From positions 3,393,501-3,457,500 of the forward strand of contig NZ_CP139707.1 in assembly GCF_034377145.1 (NCBI RefSeq): 64,000 bases of DNA. The letters are read 5' to 3'. Numbering within the stretch: position 1 is the stretch's first letter; every line of letters begins with the position of its first letter. The DNA is from Sulfitobacter sp. OXR-159 (lineage in GTDB: Bacteria > Pseudomonadota > Alphaproteobacteria > Rhodobacterales > Rhodobacteraceae). The position numbers were made by a program, and so were the translations under genes. Below, piece after piece: positions 34,739 to 42,481 of this stretch. Under the pieces are notes generated by a model. It had not been told where the DNA came from. It worked only from the letters and a program-made list of their open reading frames with translations, and searched no databases.

Positions 34739-37700
34739 TCCACCCCGTCCAAAGTGGCCGAGATCGAATTGCGGCGCGTCACCCAAAGGCCCGCGTCCCG
34801 AAGCGCCGCAAAACGGTCGCGCATGGCCTGCAGCGCGGCAGGGTTTTCGGCCTCCATAAAGGCCACCAGATCATCGCGCCCCAGTGTGGCGTCGAAATAG
34901 AGATCAAAGAGATGCGCAGGCACCTCGCGGGTCAGATGCGCAAAGGCGGCGAGGTTGTCGAGCGTCGCCGCCACCTCTGCCGCGCCGCGAAAACCGTGGC
35001 GCATCATGCCGCTGGCCCAGCCGGGGTTGGCGGCGCGGGCGCGCACGACACGGGCGATCTCTTCGGGCATGGACCGCGCACGGGGGCTGCCTGCGCGGGT
35101 GTGATCAAGGTGGTACATCGCCGGTTTCTGCGCGCCCAGATGCGCCATCGCGGCGGCAAAGCCGCCTTCGTGGCTGGCATAGTCCGACGCGAGCAGGATA
35201 TCGCTTTCGGCCAAGTCCTGCACATGGGCAAAACCATCGGCGCGGTGCAACTGCGCCTCCAGCGCGGCGCGGTCCTGATGCGCTTCGCCTTGGGCGTTGA
35301 TCGCCCATTCGGAGCCGCTCAGCCACGCCTCCCCCGCCGCGGCGCGACCTGCGTCCGAGTAGTCTTGCAGAGCCGCTTCCATGTTCACGCCGTAAAGGCC
35401 CGGCTTGGGGCCAAAGACGCGCGGCGTGCGGGTGAGGTAGGGGTTCATATCGGGCGCTTCTTCGCGCTCGGCCAATGCTGCGGCGCCTGCCTCGAAGATC
35501 TGCCCGAGCCCCGGAAACACATCCCGGAACAGGCCCGAGATGCGCAGCGTCACGTCAATGCGCGGACGGTCCAGCAGGGTCAGTGGCAGTACCTCAAAGC
35601 CCGACACCCGCTCGCTGCCTTCGTCCCATTTCGGCGCAAGACCGGCGAGATGCATGGCCATAGCGACCTCTTCGCCCGCCGTGCGCATGGTGGCCGACCC
35701 CCAAAGATCAATCACCAGCCCGCGCGGCCAGTCGCCGTTGTCTTGCAGATGCCGCCTGAGCAGTTCTTCGGCCAGTTTCACGCCCTGCGCATGGGCGGCC
35801 CGGCTGGGCACGCCGCGCGGATCGACGGCATAGAGGTTGCGCCCCGTGGGCAGCACATCCGAGCGCCCGCGATAGGGGGAGCCGGAAGGACCAGCAGTGA
35901 CGCGCCGCCCCGCAAGCGCGGTCAGCAGCCCATCCCATTCGCCTTCGCCCGCGCCAAAGATGTGGAGGCCATCGCCGTATTGGCTTTCCTTGATGTCGCA
36001 GACGAAGGCGTCGATCCGGGTCAGCGCCTCGGCCGAGGAACTGGCAGCATCGAGGCCAAGGTCATCTTCGACCCCCGCCGCCTGCGCCTCGGCGCGGATC
36101 GTGTCGACCAGCCGGTCGCGGCGCGCGGGGTCGAGCCCATCGGCGGTAGAATATTCATCGAGCAGCCGTTCCAGACGCAACAGCCCCTCGGGCGTTTCGC
36201 TGTCTTTCAACGGGGGTGGAAGATGGCCCAAGGTCACCGCGCCGATGCGCCGCTTGGCCTGTGCTGCTTCGCCCGGATCATTGACGATAAACGGATAGAT
36301 CACCGGCAGATCGCCGGTCAGCGCCTCGGGCCAGCAGTCGTCCGACAGGGCCACAGCCTTGCCCGGCAGCCATTCCAGCGTGCCATGCGCGCCGATGTGC
36401 ACCAGCGCGTGATGCCCCTGCGCGCGCAGCCAGAGGTAGAAGGCCACATAGGAATGCCGCGGGGTGCGAGCGAGGTCGTGATAGCTGTCTTCGCGGTCTT
36501 GCAGATCGCCGCGTTCCGGTTGCAGCGCGACCAGCGCGTTGCCGCAGGTTTGCGCGGCGAAGTGGAACGCGCCATCTTGAACCAGCGGATCATCCTCAAC
36601 CGCGCCCCATGCGTCGCGAAGGTCATCGCGCAGCGTCTGTGGCAGGCTGGCCAAGGCGGCGTGGTAGTCGGCAAGCGGCCACGAAATGCGCTGTTCGGTC
36701 AGGCTCCGGCCAAAACCGATCTGCGGCGTGACGCTATAGCCCTCGCCCGCCAGCCGCATCAGCATGTCTTCGACGCTGGCCAGCGCATCAAGGCCGACCG
36801 CGTGGGCCAGTTGATCGTCCCGCCCCGGATAGGTCGAGAGCACCAGCGCCAGTTTGCGCCTGTCCGCCGGAGCCTGCGCAAGCCGTTGCCAGCCCAGCAC
36901 GCGCTCTACGACCGCTGCGATGCGGGCATCTTCGGCGCGGTGGGCAAAGCGGGAATATTGCAGATCGGGGTCGCGTTTTTCTGGGCTTTTGAAGCTGACA
37001 ACGCCGGTGAAAATACGGCCATCCACCTCGGGCAGGACCACATGCATGGCCAGATCGGCGGGGGAAAGGCCGCGCTCGCTTTCGTCCCAATCACGCCGCC
37101 GCGCGGTCGAAAGCGCCACTTGGAAAACCGGGCATCCCGGCGCGTCGAGCGGGGAGCTGCCGTCATCCCCGCGCCCCGAAAAGGCGGTGGCGTTGACGAT
37201 GGAAACGGGGTTCATCGCGGCGAGCGCGTCGCCCAAAAAGGCCCGCGCGGGATCGGATTTCAGCGATGGCACAAACAGCCCGATGGCATTCAGCCCTGCG
37301 GCACGCAACGCGCGGATCAGTGCATCGACGGGCGCGGTATCGGCGGCGAGAAGGTAGCTGCGGTAGAAGGTGACAGCGACGGTATCGCCTGCCGCATCGG
37401 CAAAGGTGACCACGCCCTGATCGGGGTCGTAATAGCCACAATCAGGCACCGTTTTGGCGCCCATCACCGGCCCGGCATAGAACCCCGCCGCCAGTGCCAT
37501 CTGCGCCAGTGCGGCCTGTGCCGCGACCGGGCCGCCCGCGTCACAGAGATGCGCAAGACGGCGAAGCGTGGAAACCGGCAAAGTCGAATGGGCGTCCAGC
37601 CCCGGATCCTCGCGCCCATCGGCAGGCAACACGGCCAGCGCGATGTCATTGCGGCGGGCGAAATCTTGGACCTGCATGATGCCGTAGGGCCAATAGTTCT

Positions 37701-37977
37701 CGCCCCCGATGAGGCGGATCAGGATGCCCTTGGCCCCGGTCAACGTCTGTTCGATGTAGTTGTCGACCGACGCAGGGTGCCGCAACGCCACAAGGTTGCA
37801 CAGCCGCAAGGTGGGAAGCTTGCCCTCCTTGCCGCCGCCGCGATGCCAGCCTGCCGCGAAAGCGCCAAGGTCACTGTCGGAAAACGACAGCACCACCAGA
37901 TCGGCGGGCGTTTGACCCGGATCATAGGGGGTGTCGGTATCCTCCAACCCGTGGCTTTCGCGAAAGACGACATGCAT
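34735..37977 (-). CDS. cobN: Aerobic cobaltochelatase subunit CobN
   Basis: 1080 residues, shorter than the Pseudomonas protein (about 1275) but like others in Rhodobacterales. The central HIGAHGTLEWLPGKAVAL, YPFIVNDPGEAAQAKRR and RVTAGPSGSPYRGRSDVLPTGRN stretches match CobN/BchH-type chelatases. It is the catalytic subunit that inserts Co(II) into hydrogenobyrinate diamide with the AAA+ CobS-CobT partner, which is not encoded in this window. Lies 6 bp after cobW and is coupled to cobG. Confidence 0.95.
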   Translation of the reverse strand: MHVVFRESHGLEDTDTPYDPGQTPADLVVLSFSDSDLGAFAAGWHRGGGKEGKLPTLRLCNLVALRHPASVDNYIEQTLTGAKGILIRLIGGENYWPYGIMQVQDFARRNDIALAVLPADGREDPGLDAHSTLPVSTLRRLAHLCDAGGPVAAQAALAQMALAAGFYAGPVMGAKTVPDCGYYDPDQGVVTFADAAGDTVAVTFYRSYLLAADTAPVDALIRALRAAGLNAIGLFVPSLKSDPARAFLGDALAAMNPVSIVNATAFSGRGDDGSSPLDAPGCPVFQVALSTARRRDWDESERGLSPADLAMHVVLPEVDGRIFTGVVSFKSPEKRDPDLQYSRFAHRAEDARIAAVVERVLGWQRLAQAPADRRKLALVLSTYPGRDDQLAHAVGLDALASVEDMLMRLAGEGYSVTPQIGFGRSLTEQRISWPLADYHAALASLPQTLRDDLRDAWGAVEDDPLVQDGAFHFAAQTCGNALVALQPERGDLQDREDSYHDLARTPRHSYVAFYLWLRAQGHHALVHIGAHGTLEWLPGKAVALSDDCWPEALTGDLPVIYPFIVNDPGEAAQAKRRIGAVTLGHLPPPLKDSETPEGLLRLERLLDEYSTADGLDPARRDRLVDTIRAEAQAAGVEDDLGLDAASSSAEALTRIDAFVCDIKESQYGDGLHIFGAGEGEWDGLLTALAGRRVTAGPSGSPYRGRSDVLPTGRNLYAVDPRGVPSRAAHAQGVKLAEELLRRHLQDNGDWPRGLVIDLWGSATMRTAGEEVAMAMHLAGLAPKWDEGSERVSGFEVLPLTLLDRPRIDVTLRISGLFRDVFPGLGQIFEAGAAALAEREEAPDMNPYLTRTPRVFGPKPGLYGVNMEAALQDYSDAGRAAAGEAWLSGSEWAINAQGEAHQDRAALEAQLHRADGFAHVQDLAESDILLASDYASHEGGFAAAMAHLGAQKPAMYHLDHTRAGSPRARSMPEEIARVVRARAANPGWASGMMRHGFRGAAEVAATLDNLAAFAHLTREVPAHLFDLYFDATLGRDDLVAFMEAENPAALQAMRDRFAALRDAGLWVTRRNSISATLDGVE

Positions 37978-37983
37978 GCGCGG

Positions 37984-39018
37984 TTAGGCTCCCAATACGT
38001 CGCGGATCGCGGCGAGGTTGATGTCGTCATGTTCGGCGATGACCACCAAATGCCCGGCGCGCGGATCACCGCCCCAAGGGCGGTCGAACTGCTGGCGCAC
38101 CCGCGCACCCACGGCCTGCACCAACAGACGCATCGGTTTGCCCTCGACCGCGACATAGCCCTTCACGCGCAGAATGTTCTGCTCGCGCGCGAGACGCTCG
38201 ATTGAGGCGACCAGCGCATCCACATCCACCACTTCCGGCATCGGGATCACCACGGTTTCGAAATCGTCATGCTCGTGATCGTCGTGGCCATCATGGTGCG
38301 AGGGGCGCGCAGCGAGGTCGTCTTCGGCAGCGGCGTTGAGGCCCAGCACGACCTTGGGATCAATCACGCCTTCGGTCATCTCAAGGATCGGGATCTCGCG
38401 CGGGCTTTCGTCTTCGATCACCTTGCGTGCCTTGGCGAGCCCTTCTGGACCGGCCAGATCGGCCTTGGACATCAAGATGATATCGGCGCAGGAGATCTGA
38501 TCTTCGAACACCTCTGACAGCGGGGTTTCGTGGTCGAGGCTGTCATCGGCCAGACGCTGCGCATCTACGGCGGCGACATCGGCGGCGAAGGTACCCGCGG
38601 CCACGGCCTCGGCATCGGCCAGCGCGATGACGCCGTCGACGGTGATTTTGGACCGGATCGCGGGCCAGTCGAATGCTTTCAGCAGCGGTTTCGGCAGGGC
38701 CAGCCCGGAGGTTTCGATCAGGATGTGGTCGGGGCGCGTGGGCAGGGCCATCAGCGCTTCGATGGTGGGGATGAAATCATCGGCCACGGTGCAACAGATA
38801 CAGCCATTGGCCAGTTCGACGATGTTCTCGGCTGGGCAATCCTCGATGGCGCAGGATTTCAGGATGTCGCCATCCACACCCACGGTGCCGAACTCATTGA
38901 CCAACACGGCAAGGCGGCGCCTGCCTGTATTGGTCATCAGGTGGCGGATCAACGTGGTCTTGCCCGCGCCGAGAAAACCGGTGATGACGGTAACGGGAAT
39001 TTTGGCGAGATCGCTCAT
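37984..39018 (-). CDS. cobW: CobW-type GTPase metallochaperone
   Basis: 344 residues. G3E GTPase with Walker A GFLGAGKTTL, the metal-binding CICC motif (GCICCTV), ETSGLA, and SKADL in the G4 place. A His/Asp-rich linker (HHDGHDDHEHDD, about residues 235-246) precedes the CobW C-terminal domain (ILRVKGYVAVEG). Family knowledge: CobW binds Co(II) tightly when GTP-bound and supplies the cobaltochelatase, which fits the next gene cobN. The ATG at 39018 overlaps the DUF1636 stop (ATGA). Confidence 0.95.
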   Translation of the reverse strand: MSDLAKIPVTVITGFLGAGKTTLIRHLMTNTGRRRLAVLVNEFGTVGVDGDILKSCAIEDCPAENIVELANGCICCTVADDFIPTIEALMALPTRPDHILIETSGLALPKPLLKAFDWPAIRSKITVDGVIALADAEAVAAGTFAADVAAVDAQRLADDSLDHETPLSEVFEDQISCADIILMSKADLAGPEGLAKARKVIEDESPREIPILEMTEGVIDPKVVLGLNAAAEDDLAARPSHHDGHDDHEHDDFETVVIPMPEVVDVDALVASIERLAREQNILRVKGYVAVEGKPMRLLVQAVGARVRQQFDRPWGGDPRAGHLVVIAEHDDINLAAIRDVLGA

Positions 39019-39389
39019 GAGGAAGGCTCCTGCGGCAGGGTCAAAGGGGGGATACGCGCAAGGCTCTGCTTGCGAAAGATAACCGGACGTTCGCGCCATG
39101 GCACCAGCCCGTCTTGGGTGGCGGCATAGGCGGCGGCACCGGCAAGGATGTCGGCGGCGTCTTCCTTGGTCAGGCGGCCATAGACATAGGACCATTTGCC
39201 CGGCGCAGAAAGCGCCACGGCGGCCCCCTGCGAACAGGCGGAAAGACATTGTACCGGCACGATTGTTACGCCCTCGGGCGCGCCTGTGGCGTCAAGGGCG
39301 GCATGAAGCTGCGCGCCGGGGCGCGGGGCGTCTTCCTCCAGCACCTCGCCTGCGCGGCAGGTCATGCAGACATGTAGGGTTGCGCTCAT
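39015..39389 (-). CDS. DUF1636 metal-binding protein (copy 2)
   Basis: 124 residues. Cys pairs CMTC (C8, C11) and CLSAC (about C49, C53) followed by ALSAPGKWSYVYGRL, the same layout as the copy beside cobF. A longer C-terminal tail (FRKQSLARIPPL) ends with the same ARIP(P) element. Likely a [2Fe-2S] ferredoxin-like partner of cobalt insertion or reduction, but the role is unproven. Coupled to cobW by 4 bp. Confidence 0.85.
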   Translation of the reverse strand: MSATLHVCMTCRAGEVLEEDAPRPGAQLHAALDATGAPEGVTIVPVQCLSACSQGAAVALSAPGKWSYVYGRLTKEDAADILAGAAAYAATQDGLVPWRERPVIFRKQSLARIPPLTLPQEPSS

Positions 39390-39461
39390 TGATCTTGTCC
39401 CATCGGGTTATGCGTGCCGGGTATGCGCTCCGGCCCGTTATGAAAAGGGGAAGCGGGGCGA

Positions 39462-39959
39462 TTATTCAACTGTCAGCACCTCGCGCGCGGTAATCGGCGC
39501 ACCGTTTACCGCCAAGGGGCGGTGGTCATTGGCGTTAAGCGTGACCTCTACCGTGACCTCGCCCTTGGGCAGATCAGGCAGATGCAGCCATGGGCCGTAG
39601 AGCCGCCCGATCTTGGCACCGTTGACATAGACATGGGCATGGCCCTCGCCCGGTTGGTTGTCGCCGCTGGCGTTCTGCGGCGCAAAGGCGAAGCCTTCGG
39701 TCTCTACGAAAAGGTTATGGCCTGACATTGGGTCAGGCGTCACGCGGATCGCGAGGCTGGGGGCGTCTTCTGCGGCAAGTGTGATCGGTTGGCCGTGCAT
39801 CCGCGCGTGATCCGCGCCGCCGTGGTCCATCCCGCCATGGGCGGCAGGGTCGCCATGGTCATGGCCGTCAAAGGTCACACCGTTGCTTGCGGCGATGGCA
39901 AAACCAATGCCACCGCCAAAGACCAATCCGATGGCGAATAGTGCCAGTGATCTGTCCAT
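39462..39959 (-). CDS. His-rich membrane-anchored protein of unknown function
   Basis: 165 residues. One N-terminal helix (LALFAIGLVFGGGIGFAIAA) is followed by a His/Gly/Asp-rich segment (HDHGDPAAHGGMDHGGADHA, residues about 32-52) and a compact beta-rich domain with GEGHAHVYVNG, GRLYGPWLHLPDLP and VTLNANDHRPLAVNG. Similar unnamed domains occur in other bacteria; I know no function. It starts 11 bp after cbtA behind GGGAGG and is likely exported with its metal-binding segment in the periplasm. Its place behind cbtBA makes a cobalt-binding accessory role attractive but inferred. Confidence 0.75.
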   Translation of the reverse strand: MDRSLALFAIGLVFGGGIGFAIAASNGVTFDGHDHGDPAAHGGMDHGGADHARMHGQPITLAAEDAPSLAIRVTPDPMSGHNLFVETEGFAFAPQNASGDNQPGEGHAHVYVNGAKIGRLYGPWLHLPDLPKGEVTVEVTLNANDHRPLAVNGAPITAREVLTVE

Positions 39960-39970
39960 CTTGACCTCCC

Positions 39971-40654
39971 TCAGGCGCTGCGCGCGCCTTCACGTTGCCA
40001 AAAGTACCCGGCGAAACTGCCCAGCAACACCCATGCGGCAAGGCCGATGCCAAGCGCGCGGGCAGCGAACAGCGCGCCGATCTCGGTGGGCACCGGGCCG
40101 CTGAAGCTGTCGGGCTCGGGTGCACCGACGACATGCGGGGCCATCAGCAATACCGCCGCGCCGATCCACGCGCCCCAGCCCTTGCCAAAGGCCAGCAGCC
40201 AAAGCGCCACCAGCGCCGCCCCCGCCGTGGCGAACCACCAGATCTGCCGCGCGGTAATGTCTGCTGCGGCCACGCCGGGCACCTCGGGCGCAAGGCTGAA
40301 CCCCGGCGCGAGGTGGAAAGCAACGAAGCCCGCCACACCCCAAAGGATGCCCCAGCGGCCATCAATCACCGCACCGCGCTCTTCGCCAAGGCTCATCGCG
40401 GCCAACAGGATCAGCGCATAGGCGGTATAGGTCAGCATGGTGAAGATCAGGCTCAGCCCATCGCGGACGGCATCAAAACCGGGCAGTTCGGGATGCGCGC
40501 TGACCGCATCGGCCCCGAAATGCACCAGCGCGCCAGTCTCATAAAGTTCGGCGTGCAGCAGAACGGGCTGCACGAAATAGAGCTGCAACAGGCCGGTCAG
40601 CAAACCGGCAGACGCCCCGGCAAAGAGGGCGGAGGTTAGGAAACGTGAAAACAT
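39971..40654 (-). CDS. cbtA: Cobalt transporter subunit CbtA
   Basis: 227 residues with about five membrane helices. The N-terminus FLTSALFAGASAGLLTGLLQLYFVQPVLLHAELYE and the C-terminal WVLLGSFAGYFWQREG are typical of CbtA. CbtA with the one-helix CbtB forms a predicted B12-riboswitch-controlled cobalt importer. It is separated from cbtB by 215 bp containing a strong inverted repeat. Confidence 0.9.
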   Translation of the reverse strand: MFSRFLTSALFAGASAGLLTGLLQLYFVQPVLLHAELYETGALVHFGADAVSAHPELPGFDAVRDGLSLIFTMLTYTAYALILLAAMSLGEERGAVIDGRWGILWGVAGFVAFHLAPGFSLAPEVPGVAAADITARQIWWFATAGAALVALWLLAFGKGWGAWIGAAVLLMAPHVVGAPEPDSFSGPVPTEIGALFAARALGIGLAAWVLLGSFAGYFWQREGARSA

Positions 40655-40810
40655 CGCAATGATCCTTGGATGCGAAATGATACTCAGCGCCGCGCCAAAA
40701 GCGGGCCGAGGACATTACCCAGCCTCAAGATGTGCCAAAGCCCTCCCGACGTGGCGAACGGCGGGCGCGGGCAAAACAGCGAAAGGCAGGCATTGATAGA
40801 AAGGCAGAAT

Positions 40811-40852
40811 CACAGACAGCCGGACTGCGGCATGGCAGTCCGGACCCCTGTG
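40811..40852 (-). repeat. Extended inverted repeat between cbtB and cbtA
   Basis: CACAG (40811-40815) and CTGTG (40848-40852) flank a 4x4 internal loop and a perfect 9-bp stem CCGGACTGC (40820-40828)/GCAGTCCGG (40835-40843) with a 6-nt loop. It lies just after the cbtB stop. No T run follows on either side, so it is more likely an mRNA-stabilising or processing structure, or a dispersed repeat, than a simple terminator. Confidence 0.5.
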
Positions 40853-40869
40853 ATACCGAACACGGGCGC

Positions 40870-41040
40870 TTAGTGGCAGGGAAAGCCTGTCGCGTGGCGC
40901 ACGTCATGGGCGGCATCATGCAGTGCTGCGGCCTGCACATGGCCGGTCAGCGCCATCAAAGCCACACCCAATACGGCGGCAAACAGCGCCGGTACGAGTT
41001 TGCTGCGCGTGGCACCGGCGGTCTTAATCATTGTCGTCAT
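40870..41040 (-). CDS. cbtB: Cobalt transporter subunit CbtB
   Basis: 56 residues from the ATG at 41040, placed 7 nt after AAGGAG (41048-41053). One helix (LVPALFAAVLGVALMALTG) is followed by the conserved His-rich tail HDAAHDVRHATGFPCH, the CbtB metal-binding signature. Alternative ATGs at 41046 and 41073 sit too close to or before the Shine-Dalgarno. First gene after the cobalamin riboswitch. Confidence 0.88.
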   Translation of the reverse strand: MTTMIKTAGATRSKLVPALFAAVLGVALMALTGHVQAAALHDAAHDVRHATGFPCH

Positions 41041-41087
41041 CTTCATTCTCCTTACCGTCACACCCGACGGCATTTAGCGTTTCATTT

Positions 41088-41277
41088 GCTTGGCAGGTCT
41101 CCTGGCTCGCGGGTCGTGGCCTTTGCCCGCCTTCCCCGTCCGAATGGACAAGTGGCACGAGGGGCATTGGCTCACCGCTTACAGTCGCGGGGGCGGCTTC
41201 GGCTTCGGGGTCTTGCGACCCCTTACTGAATTCCCTTTTCGGTCCCACACCAACAGGTGCTTCTCGGGACACCAAGC
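41088..41277 (-). promoter_or_regulatory. Cobalamin riboswitch
   Basis: Read on the minus strand: P1 GCTTGG (41272-41277) pairs with CCAAGC (41088-41093). The B12 box AGCCAGGAGACCTGCC is at 41092-41107, the core CGCGACTGTAAGCGG at about 41176-41190, and GGGACCGAAAAGGGAA at about 41230-41245. These are the conserved blocks of the class-I cobalamin riboswitch. Between it and the cbtB Shine-Dalgarno is a small stem CCGTC/GACGG (41055-41070), which may be part of the expression platform. It should repress cbtBA and the coupled cob genes when adenosylcobalamin is plentiful. Confidence 0.93.
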
Positions 41278-41282
41278 GTGTT

Positions 41283-41312
41283 CAATTACGCATTTTCGAC
41301 CCGCGTTGACAA
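41283..41312 (-). promoter_or_regulatory. Predicted sigma-70 promoter of the riboswitch operon
   Basis: On the minus strand TTGTCA (-35) and TAATTG (-10) are separated by 18 bp and would start transcription just before the first P1 strand of the riboswitch. The -10 is weak, but the position is what a riboswitch leader requires. The rest of the 41278-41467 gap holds no gene that I can see. Confidence 0.5.
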
Positions 41313-41467
41313 GCCGCATTTGGCCCCTCACCCCCACTGCCGCGCGAAACGCCACGAGGCATACCGTATCTAGTAGATAAACATTGCTTGAACCCAGTAT
41401 GCGGGTTGACCCAGAAGCCACGCACGGGGCACATTACCGGCTAGTTTCGGACGAAGGGCGGCTCTTT

Positions 41468-42478
41468 ATGAACAATGATACGGTCTCCGCCAATCGGCCG
41501 GCTCTGAACGAAGACGTTCTTGGCAAGGTCGTGCGCTATGCCCGCTTGCCATTGTGCATCACCGACCCGACGCTGCCGGACAATCCGATTGTCTATGTCA
41601 ACGAGGCTTTCACCGACCTTACCGGCTACCGCATGGAAGAGATCGTCGGTCAGAATTGCCGGTTTCTGCAAGGCCCGGACACGACACCCGAAAGCGTGGA
41701 GACGGTGCGCCAGATTCTCTTAGAACGCCGGGTTGATACGGTGGAGATCGTGAACTACCGCAAAGACGGCAGCCGCTTTCTGAATGCGCTGCAGCTTGGC
41801 CCGATCAATGATGAAGACGGCAAGCTGATCTATTTCTTCGGCTCTCAGCTTGATGTCTCTGAGCGTCGCCGGGTGGAGCGCGAACACCGCCAACTGGCAG
41901 ACGATGAACTGCTGCACCGGCTGCGTAATATCGTTAATGTTATGACTGCCATGGTCCGCATTACCGCCCGAGAGGAGCCCACGCCCGGAGCCTTTGCCGA
42001 CAAGGTCATTGAGCGCCTTTCCGCATTGGGTGCTGCGCATTTCGACACGATTGGCCGTAGTGATCAGCAAGAGGTGGATTTCGAGACGTTGATGGGGCCG
42101 ATCATGCGGGCCTATACCTCAGCAACCGAAGAGCAGATCACCCTTTCTGGAGACAACCCGCTGATATCGCATCGGCTTGTCTCACCCCTGACGCTGGCCC
42201 TGCATGAATTGGCGACAAACGCGGTGAAACATGGATCGCTCAGCACGGAGAGCGGGCAGGTATCACTGGACATCGCGATCCTTCAAGCACCCGCCCGTCT
42301 GCGTTTCGTCTGGCAGGAAATCGGGGGGCCGAAGGTGACCAAATCCGACCGCGACAGCGGGTCGCGGATCATCCAATCGCTGACCCGCGCGGTCGGTGGC
42401 ACGTTGCACTATGACTGGCAGCCCGACGGATTGATCGCCACGGCGGAATTTCCGATGACGGCCATTGGTCAGGACTGA
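41468..42478 (+). CDS. LOV-domain blue-light sensor histidine kinase (HWE type)
   Basis: 336 residues. An N-terminal LOV/PAS domain (about 25-130) has the flavin-adduct motif GQNCRFLQG with the reactive Cys, plus NYRKDGSRFLNALQLGPI. The kinase has an H-box LHRLRNIVNVM, an N-box with the HWE-type LALHELATNAVKHGSLS, and FVWQEIGGP (W-x-E). It should autophosphorylate in response to blue light. No response regulator is adjacent, so it is an orphan. The start at 41468 has AAGGG upstream; codons back to 41384 are open but lack a ribosome-binding site. Divergent from the riboswitch operon. Confidence 0.9.
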   Translation: MNNDTVSANRPALNEDVLGKVVRYARLPLCITDPTLPDNPIVYVNEAFTDLTGYRMEEIVGQNCRFLQGPDTTPESVETVRQILLERRVDTVEIVNYRKDGSRFLNALQLGPINDEDGKLIYFFGSQLDVSERRRVEREHRQLADDELLHRLRNIVNVMTAMVRITAREEPTPGAFADKVIERLSALGAAHFDTIGRSDQQEVDFETLMGPIMRAYTSATEEQITLSGDNPLISHRLVSPLTLALHELATNAVKHGSLSTESGQVSLDIAILQAPARLRFVWQEIGGPKVTKSDRDSGSRIIQSLTRAVGGTLHYDWQPDGLIATAEFPMTAIGQD

Positions 42479-42481
42479 CCC

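Noticed and set aside
34912-38205. A 1097-codon open frame on the plus strand opposite cobN and the end of cobW
   Set aside because: It is the GC-rich antisense shadow of cobN: Arg/Gly/His/Gln-rich, no domain, no ribosome-binding site, and it runs through two genes.
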